From: Cyanodermella asteris
Taxonomy: Eukaryota; Ascomycota; Lecanoromycetes; Ostropales; Stictidaceae
Direction of reading: 5' to 3'
DNA: 64,000 nucleotides
NCBI GenBank assembly: GCA_900618795.1
Contig: UYJD01000003.1
Span: 282,262 to 346,261 of the forward strand
Numbering within the stretch: the first letter of the stretch is position 1; every line of letters starts with the position of its first letter. This document shows, one piece after another, positions 55,437 through 64,000 of this stretch. The position numbers and the translations under genes are program-made. The notes under the pieces are model-generated. The model saw nothing but the letters and a program-made list of their open reading frames with translations, made no database searches and was not told the origin of the DNA.

Positions 55437-57081
55437 GTTGGCGGAGTAGGGGTATCTCGATTAAAATGGCGGAGGGAATTGGTATCGAAAAAATGGCCGA
55501 GCAAGAAGGGCAAGATTGTAGACTATTCGACAGGCAGTCGTGGGCCTGCGTGTTCCCAACCCGGCAGATGAAGGTATTTCGGAAGCGGGATATTGCCGGA
55601 CAGCTAACGAGCCAGCTATGACCTGCAGGCAACGATAGATGGGTAGAGAGGAAGGAGAATCGAGTCGCGAAGTCGTGCTGGAGGACGGAGTGAAGGACCT
55701 CACAGGGGGCGTTGGCGTAGAGCTTGACGGAGGAGCGGAGGGTAGGCTTCTCGCGCGAGACAGGCTGCTCATCAGCATGAATTCATTGAGCTGGAGCTTT
55801 GCTTGGGACGGCTTGGATTTGACTTTGGAGGGCCGCCGGAAGCTCTTTGGACTCGGGTCAGCCTTCCGCAGGGGCAGCGTCGCGCTCGAGGTTTTTGCTT
55901 TCTTGGGGACGACGCGATCGAGAGCCCGTCACACATTTGTTGACGCTGAGCGGCTGCCCCAACCGGAGTGCCGCGAGTCCTGGAATACCTGCAGGCCATG
56001 TTTTTCACGCGCTTCGGGCGGAGTGGCAGCCATACAATCTGCTACAACTGGCTCTACAAGGATCTACTGTACGACCACGATTCTGCCGGCTCCGTTGATT
56101 AGTGCCAGATGGCGGTAGCTGTCGTGCGCGTTGACAGCTGCAGCTGCTCGTTGCACAACATTTCAACGTCTGCCTTGCGGATCTTCATTTTGCTCTTCAC
56201 TTGCCTCGCTTGCTGAGACAGCAATAAGCTCGCTGTGAGTGGCAGGGCGGGGACGTCGGCCAAAGGGGAGTCTTGCTTCAGCGGGCATAGCGCCCCCAGA
56301 CTCCTGGACACGCTTCGGCCGCCCTGCATGACCAATTGGGCCATGCCATCATAGTCTTTCCCAAGCTCTTGCGATGATGCTTTTGCTGAATGCCGATCCC
56401 GAACTGCCGGCACTGCGAAGGCGGACGTCGGCAGTTGTAAGTGCAACAACGTCGAGGTGCTGTGAATCGAGCAACGTCCTGTATAGCGCGTCAGTCAAGA
56501 GTAGCGTTGTGTAAGGAGCTTGATGATGAGACCAGAGGAGCACGGGCGAGCAGGTGGAGGCTGGGTGCATATTACCTTCCAAAAAAAAAAAAGGCGGAAT
56601 TTTTGTTGAAGCACAGGCTCTGGCGGGTAGCAGCGCAGTCACGCCGCTGGAAGGCGGATCCTGGCTTGCACCCAACGAATCCTCGTCTGCTCTTCCAGCG
56701 ACAGCGACCACTTGGCCCGAGCTCCAGCTGTTTCTTCTCCGCCGTAGCTTCAGTAGAGCTCCGCAGCCTGGCTTTTTGGCGGGATTCTGTACGCTCTTGA
56801 CCTCGAGCAGCGTCCACTTGGCCAGACACTCGTCGACGCACTCTCCTACCTCACTCAACTCTCTATCTACCTCCCCTCAAGGCATTGACATTGCGATTGC
56901 GATTGCCTGCCGCCTTACTGTCCTGTTGTGAGCATTCAGACAGCTGCTGAATACTCTCCTGAATATCGAGGCGCAAGCACTTCAGTGTGTCTTGCCCACC
57001 ACGAAAGCCTCGATTCTCCTCATTTCAGTTACATAGCTCTTCTAATCTTTGCATACATCTCCCTACCAGTTCACCTTCACA
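55437..57081. promoter_or_regulatory. Bidirectional promoter region fas2 / fas1
   Basis: 1645 nt separate the two start codons. A perfect palindrome CCAATTGG at 56332-56339 presents a CCAAT box on both strands near the middle of the region. There is a run of 12 A at 56581-56592 and a pyrimidine-rich tract at 56841-56882, 200 to 240 bases before the fas1 ATG. I did not find the CCTCGG element described for fatty-acid-responsive regulators. Frames at 55639-56118 and 56349-56858 stay open but show no domain. Confidence 0.6.
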
Positions 57082-60000
57082 ATGGCAGGTTCACTTTTCA
57101 TCTCGACCTCCGCCACCCACAGCGCTGGTCCCGTCACCGGTGTATCGACACCCCGTTCCTCGACCTCGCTCCGACCACTGATACTATCCCACGGCAAGCT
57201 CGAACACACGATACTCCTTCAGACCTCCTTACATTTTGCTGCAACCGAGCTCAAGGATCAGCTCAGCGCTTCACTGCCAGAGCCTACTGACGATCTCGCC
57301 CAAGATGATGAGCCGTCGTCAGTGCCGGAGCTGGTTGCCCGCTACATGGGCTTGGTAGCGCGAGTCATTGAAGAAGACTACGACTCTCAAGGATCATACG
57401 AAGATGTTTTAAAGACAGTGCTGAACGAGTTCGAGCGCGCCTTCTTGCGTGGCAACGACGTCCATGCTCTAGCCGCCAGCCTGTCTGGCACAGAGGAGAA
57501 AAAGCTGGTTGTGGTCCGCGATTACTATGCTGCAAGAACCGCTGCTGTGAGGCCAATTCGTTCACACCAGAGCGCCCTTCTTCGAGCCGCCTCTGATGGC
57601 GACGCATATCTGTACACCATCTTCGGCGGACAGGGCAACATCGAGGAATATTTTGACGAATTGCGTTCGACCTATTCGACGTACCCAAGCTTCGTGGAAC
57701 CTCTGCTACAGACCTCCACGGAACTGCTGCAGACGCTTGCACGAGATTCTAGCGTCAACAAACTTTACCCGCAGGGCTTAGATGTCATGCGATGGCTACA
57801 CGATGAGGAAACGCAGCCGGATACCGACTATCTGGTGTCCGCTCCTGTCAGCTTGCCATTGATTGGTCTTGTTCAGCTCGCACACTACACGGTCGCTTGT
57901 AAGTCATTAGGACTGTCTCCTGGTGAGGTTAGAGAACGCATCGTGGGTAGCACCGGTCACTCTCAGGGCGTCGTCACAGCTGCGATGATTGCAACAGCTG
58001 ACAGTTGGGATTCCTTCGACGTTGCTGTGCAGCAAGCTCTGACGGCCCTGTTCTGGATCGGTGCCCGCAGCCAACAGGCATATCCTAGGACATCTCTCGC
58101 TCCTACTGTACTACAAGATTCGCTCGACAACGGCGAGGGCACCCCAACTCCCATGCTTTCGGTTCGCGATCTGAACAGGAGCCAACTTCAGGGCCATATC
58201 GATGCGACAAACCAGCATTTGCCCGAGGACCGTCATATTTCCATCTCACTCGTGAACAGCGCGCGCAACTTTGTCGTTACAGGTCCTCCAATCTCGCTGT
58301 ACGGTCTCAATCTCCGTCTTCGCAAAGTGAAGGCCCCGACTGGTCTGGACCAGACGAGGATCCCTTTCACCGAACGCAAAATTCGCTTCGTGCATCGTTT
58401 CCTCCCAATTACCGCCCCATTCCACAGTCACCTTCTTACGGAAGCACACGACCACATTCTCAATGACCTGAAAGATTTGGTGATACCGTCAAAGAGCCTT
58501 GGCATGGCCGTCTATGATACATACACCGGCAAAGATCTCCGGGAATCTGGCAACGGCAACGTTATACCGGCCCTTGTGCGCATGATCACGCACGAGACCG
58601 TCAATTGGGAGCAGGCCACAGTATTTCCCAAGGCTACGCATGTTCTCGACTTTGGTCCAGGTGGTATTTCTGGTCTCGGAGTCCTCACGAATCGTAATAA
58701 GGATGGCACCGGTGTTCGCGTTATTCTCGCTGGAGCCATGGATGGCACGAACAATGAAGTGGGCTATAAGCCTGAACTCTTTGATAGAGACGAAGAGCAT
58801 GCAGTCAAGTACGCGACCAATTGGGTGAAAGAGCACGGTCCGAAACTCGTCAAGACCTCAGTTGGGAAGACGTTCGTGGACACCAAGATGAGCAGATTGC
58901 TCGGCGTTCCCCCTCTGATGGTTGCTGGTATGACACCCTGCACAGTCCCGTGGGGTTTCGTCGCTGCTACAATGAGTGCCGGCTATCACATCGAGTTGGC
59001 TGGAGGTGGATATTACAATGCTAAGAGCATGACGGCAGCCTTCAACAAGATCGAGAAGCAAATTCCTGCTGGGCGAGGTATCACCGTCAACCTGATCTAC
59101 GTCGCTCCTCGAGCTATGGCTTGGCAGATTCCGCTGCTAGCTCAGCTTCGTGCCGACGGTGTTCCGATTGAAGGTCTCACCATTGGTGCGGGCGTTCCAT
59201 CGATCGAAGTTGCGCAAGAGTACATTGACACCCTTGGCATCAAACACATCAGCTTCAAACCAGGATCCGTCGAAGCCATTCAACAGGTTATCAACATCGC
59301 CAAAGCGAACCCACAATTCCCGGTCATTTGCCAATGGACCGGTGGTCGCGGTGGCGGTCATCACTCGTTTGAGGATTTCCATCAGCCCATCCTACAGATG
59401 TACAGCCGCATTCGTAAGCAGAGTAACGTGGTTCTGGTAGCGGGCTCTGGCTTTGGTGGTGCTGATGACACCTATCCTTACCTGACCGGACAGTGGAGCA
59501 CCTCTTTCGGATATCCTCCCATGCCCTACGATGGCTGTTTGTTCGGTAGCAGGATGATGGTTGCCAAGGAGGCCCATACGTCCAAGCAAGCAAAGCAGGC
59601 AATCGTCGAGGCTCAAGGCGTCCCAGATGGCGAGTGGGAGAAAACCTACAAAGGCCCTGCAGGCGGTGTCATCACGGTCCGTTCAGAAATGGGCGAACCC
59701 ATCCACAAATTGGCGACCCGCGGTATCAAGTTCTGGGCAGAGATGGACGAGAAGATCTTCAGCATTGCGGACAAAAAGAAGCGCGTTGTGGAAATCAAGA
59801 AGCTCCGCGACCATATCATCAAGAACCTCAACGAAAACTTTCAAAAGGTCTGGTTCGGCCAAAATGCCGCTGGTGAGGTTGTCGATCTCGAGGATATGAC
59901 TTATGCTGAAGTCGTTCACCGCATGGTGCATCTGATGTACGTCAAACACCAGGAGCGATGGATCGATCCGTCTCTTGCCAGACTCACTGCCGATTTCATC

Positions 60001-63000
60001 CATCGCGTGGAGGAACGATTCGCCAGCAAGCCCGATGCATCTATCATCCAAAGTTATTCCGACCTTGACCGGCCTTTGGAAGTCTATGAAAAGCTTGTCA
60101 AATCCTACCCTGACTCTAAGCAGCAGCTTATATCTGCGCAAGATGTGCAGCATTTCTTGATGCTGTGCCAGCGTCGTGGTCAGAAGCCTGTACCATTCGT
60201 CCCGGTGCTTGACGAGACGTTCGAGTTCTTCTTCAAGAAAGACTCGCTTTGGCAGTCTGAGGATATCGATGCTGTGGTTGACCAAGATGTTGGCCGCGTT
60301 GCCATTCTGCAAGGTCCCACTGCTGTTCGCTACTGCACAAAGGTCGACGAGCCCATCCAGGAGATCCTCGACAACATTCACGAAAGCCATATCAAATCGC
60401 TCGTGAAGGATCTCTACTCAAACAATGAGTCAAAGATCCCAGTTGTTGAGTATTTCGGAGGCCGGATGTTGCAAGAAAGCGTCAACGAGGATGACATCGA
60501 CGGTCTGACCGTCGCCAAAGATGAGGCGAAGACTACCTATCGCTTGTCACTAGCTCCCAACGCCAAGCTGCCGGACCTTGACACTTGGATGCACATGTTG
60601 GCTGGAAAAGCTTACTCGTGGAGATATGCACTGTTCACGACCGAGGTCTTCGTTCAGGGCCAGCGCTTTCAGACAAACCCCATGCGACGTATCATGAGCC
60701 CAAGCCGTGGCATGCTTGTTGAGATCTTGTACCCGAATGATCCTGCCAAGACAGTCATTAGTCTCAAAGAGCCTGGCACTGCTGGTAAAATGACCAAGAC
60801 CGTCGAGATCAAAATGCTCGGCAAGAATGAACTCGTCATCAACCTCCTGGAGGAACGCAGTGCTACCGGAGATGTTGTTTCGCTACCGCTCCAGTTTAGT
60901 TACCGCCCAGAGACTGGATATGCGCCTATCAAGGAGAACATGCAAGGAAGGAATGATAGGATCAAAGAGTTCTACTACAAGATCTGGTTTGGCAACGAGA
61001 AGCCGCCATTCGATACTGCAGTGACCAGCACTTTTGAGGGCGGCCGAACCACTGTCGATAGCAAAGCTATCGCGGATTTTGTCCATGCTGTTGGCAACAA
61101 TGGCGAGGCATTCGTCGAACGCCCTGGCAAGGACATGTGGGCGCCCATGGACTTCGCAATCGTTGTTGGCTGGAAGGCCATTACGAAGCCAATCTTCCCT
61201 CGCGCCATTGATGGCGATCTACTCAAACTTGTTCACTTGTCGAATGGCTTCCGCATGATTCCAGGTGCAGAGCCACTCAAGAAGGGCGACGTCCTCGACA
61301 CATCTGCTCAAGTAAACGCCATCATCAACCAAGACTCCGGCAAGATGGTTGAAGTGCAAGGTACAATCACTCGCGAAGGCAAACCCGTCATGGAGGTCAC
61401 AAGCCAGTTTCTATACCGCGGAGCCTACAAGGACTTCGAAAACACGTTCCAGCGCAAGGTCGAAACTCCGATGCAGCTCCATCTGACGACGTCGAAAGAT
61501 GTTGCTGTATTGAGAAGCAAAGAGTGGTTCAAGATTGATGACCCTGAGGTCCAGCTCCTAGGCCAGACACTCGTATTTCGTCTGCAGACCCTCGTCAGGT
61601 TCCAAAGTAAGGATGTCTACAGCTCGGTCGAAACGATCGGCCAGGTTCTCCTCGAGCTTCCTACGAAGGAGATCATCCAAGTCGCTACCGTTGATTACGA
61701 TGCTGGCACTTCCCATGGAAATCCAGTCATCGACTACCTGCAGCGCTGTGGTGATTCGATAGAGCAGCCTGTCTTGTTCGAAAACCCGATCCCTCTATCT
61801 GGCAAGAACCCTTTGATCCTGCGTGCACCCGCGTCCAACGAAACGTACGCAAGAGTTTCCGGCGACTACAACCCGATTCACGTCTCGCGTGTGTTCGCAA
61901 GCTACGCCAATCTGCCCGGAACAATCACTCACGGGATGTACTCCAGCGCCGCTGTTCGCAGCCTGGTCGAGACCTGGGCCGCAGAAAATCACATCGGTCG
62001 CGTGCGATCCTTCCACGTCAACTTGGTTGGCATGGTCTTGCCCAACGACGATATCGAAGTCAGGCTTGTCCATACTGGTATGGTTGCTGGCCGCAAGATC
62101 ATCAAGGTTGAGGCAAGCAACAAAGAGACGGAAGACAAAGTCCTGCTCGGCGAAGCTGAGGTCGAGCAGCCTGTCAGCGCATTTGTCTTCACTGGACAAG
62201 GCTCGCAAGAGCAAGGTATGGGTATGGAATTGTACAACAGTAGCGCCGTCGCAAAGGAGGTTTGGGACCGAGCCGATACACACTTCATGGAGAACTATGG
62301 TTTTGCCATCACAAACATCGTCAAGAACAATCCGAAGGAGCTGACAATCCACTTTGGTGGTCCACGCGGAAAGGCGATCCGTGCCAACTACATGGCTATG
62401 ACCTTCGAGACGATCAACGCAGATGGCTCCATCCGTTCAGAGAAGATCTTCAAGGACATTGACGAAAACTCCGCTTCCTATACCTACAAGTCCCCACAGG
62501 GTCTTCTGTCAGCGACGCAGTTCACGCAGCCTGCTTTGACTCTCATGGAAAAGGCAAGCTTCGAAGACATGCGGTCAAGAGGGCTAGTACAGAGAGACAG
62601 TAGTTTTGCCGGCCACAGTCTCGGCGAATACAGTGCTCTTGCTGCCCTGGCCGAGGTCATGCCAATTGAGTCATTGGTCTCGGTTGTATTCTACCGTGGT
62701 CTGACCATGCAGGTTGCCGTTGAGCGCGATGAGACCGGAAGGTCTAATTACGCCATGTGCGCCGTCAACCCAAGCAGAATCAGCAAGGACTTTACCGAGC
62801 AAGCCTTGCAATTCGTTGTCGAGAACGTCGCCGAGGAGACCGGCTGGTTGGTTGAGATTGTCAACTACAACGTTGTCAACTCGCAGTACGTTGCTGCTGG
62901 AGATGTAAGTCCCAAGTCCTTTCGCCATGTTGTATTTGACAAACTAACTTTTATAGCTGCGAGCACTCGACTGCTTGACCAACGTCTTGAACTACCTGAA

Positions 63001-63484
63001 AGCACAGAAGGTTGATATTCAGGGTCTGATGAAGACAATGTCAATTGAAGACGTCCGAGCACACCTGCTCGACATCGTTCGTGGATGCCAGAAACAGACC
63101 GAAGCCAAGCCACAGCCGATCGAGCTCCAACGCGGTCTCGCGACCATTCCACTCAAAGGCATCGACGTGCCCTTCCATAGCACGTTCCTTCGCTCCGGTG
63201 TGAAGCCGTTCCGATCCTTCCTCTTGAAGAAGATCAACCGTACGACCATCGATCCGGCCAAGCTGGTCGACAAGTACATTCCGAACGTCACGGCCAAGCC
63301 GTTCAAGATTACGAAAGAATACTTCGAGGAGGTTCACAAGTTGACAGGGTCGCCCAAGCTTGCTCAGATCATTGCGAACTGGGACAAATACGAAAATGGC
63401 GAGAGCGGAGACGACACTCCAACATCCACTGGCTCAGTCATAAATGGTGTTAACGGCACAGGTGCTGTCAACGGAGTGCATTGA
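57082..63484 (+). CDS. fas1: Fatty-acid synthase subunit beta
   Basis: Beta chain of the same synthase. 2116 residues in two exons, 57082-62904 and 62957-63484. The 52-nt intron has an ACTAAC branch-point-like motif. Domains: acetyltransferase with Ser294 in GHSQG; enoyl reductase with FMN motifs ([29 protein letters not shown]); dehydratase hot-dog with Asp1595 and His1600 in [12 protein letters not shown] plus [11 protein letters not shown]; malonyl/palmitoyl transferase with [14 protein letters not shown] and Ser1846 in [14 protein letters not shown]. The intron falls just after VAAGD near the end of that domain. The protein starts [17 protein letters not shown], where the frame is open upstream only from a TTG. 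The length is normal for the family (about 2080), and nothing is missing. Confidence 0.98.
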
Positions 63485-64000
63485 ACTGAAAAGATGTAAT
63501 AGAAGCAGGATTGAAGCGACTTTATATCTTTGGGGGACCCATTTCGGGAACGGTCTCAAGAAGTCGGGCTAAAATTTAGCATGCACATATGTTGCCAGGG
63601 TTCGCTATTAAGAAGGGGATGCATTCAAGATGATTTACATATTAGATAATCAAAGAGCAATCTTTGTAAGTTCACACCGCTTTCAACGACGCTTGCTTTG
63701 GCTTCAAGCCATCCAATTCTGTGACCGCCAGCCTCCATATGTTGAGGATGTAAATCTATCAGTGGTATAAATTTTGCAGGTCTGGAGGCGTACTTCGGAC
63801 GTAGTGATGACATTTGGCTGCAGCCGGACTCGATTCTATGTGTCGACGAAGTGGACGGAAAACGCATTCGGATGAACGTCTATCGGCGCGGTCGACCTTC
63901 TGAACCAAGAACCGTGGTGAGGGATGTGGGCGGCAATTGTGTCCGAGAGCCAGCCTGTGAGTCGCAAGGCGCGCTACCCAAAGGTCGTTGCGAATGTACT
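63485..64000. other. 3' flank of fas1 to the window end
   Basis: 516 nt without a supported gene. A minus-strand frame at 63625-63867 is short and motif-free. The next gene presumably begins beyond the window. Confidence 0.45.

Noticed and set aside
55639-56118. Open frame between fas2 and fas1
   Set aside because: Low-complexity translation, overlapping frames on the other strand and position in a shared promoter; no domain.

Overview
The window looks like nuclear DNA of a filamentous ascomycete (Pezizomycotina). Genes are dense and lie on both strands. Introns are short (about 42 to 250 nt, most 50 to 65 nt) with GT...AG ends. Typical filamentous-fungal families are present: a CFEM protein, a rhodopsin-domain membrane protein, a Thr/Ser-rich GPI wall protein, fungal-type Dnm1 and a two-subunit cytosolic type I fatty-acid synthase. 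The repertoire would fit a dothideomycete, but that placement is inference. I resolve 24 protein-coding genes, one probably broken gene and one short assembly gap. I saw no rRNA, tRNA, CRISPR array or intact transposon.

Layout, left part (1-23 kb): a GRIP-domain golgin; a broken-looking membrane-protein gene; a small single-span protein; an SRPK-type kinase; the mitochondrial/peroxisomal fission dynamin Dnm1; an FAD oxidoreductase with a degenerate Rieske tail; a 66-residue protein; a secreted PEBP; a zinc-ribbon/basic disordered protein; a repetitive GPI-anchored wall protein; and a mitochondrial-type SDR.

Middle part (23-43 kb): a flavin-reductase-like protein; a secreted SGNH-fold protein lacking its catalytic residues; a CFEM GPI protein; a glutathione peroxidase with two candidate starts; a FAM32A-like protein; a disordered coiled-coil protein interrupted by a 25-N gap that appears artefactual; about 4 kb without a convincing gene; a rhodopsin-domain membrane protein; and a spindle-pole-type coiled-coil protein.

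Right part (42-64 kb): a hemerythrin-domain protein; a TMEM135-like membrane protein; a second SDR; an intracellular GH43 glycosidase; and the divergently transcribed pair fas2 (alpha) and fas1 (beta). The pair shares a 1.65 kb intergenic region. Both subunits are complete, and together they carry all the activities of fungal cytosolic fatty-acid synthesis.

Most genes are unrelated housekeeping or cell-surface functions. The only clear functional cluster is fas1/fas2. The observations most worth a second look are the collapsible gap inside the 30.9-32.9 kb gene, the SGNH protein without its triad, the oxidoreductase whose Rieske domain has lost both histidine ligands, and the membrane-protein gene that switches frame at a G5 run. 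I found no convincing previously undescribed multi-gene system. Coordinates and splice sites were derived by eye from reading frames and consensus ends, without transcript evidence.
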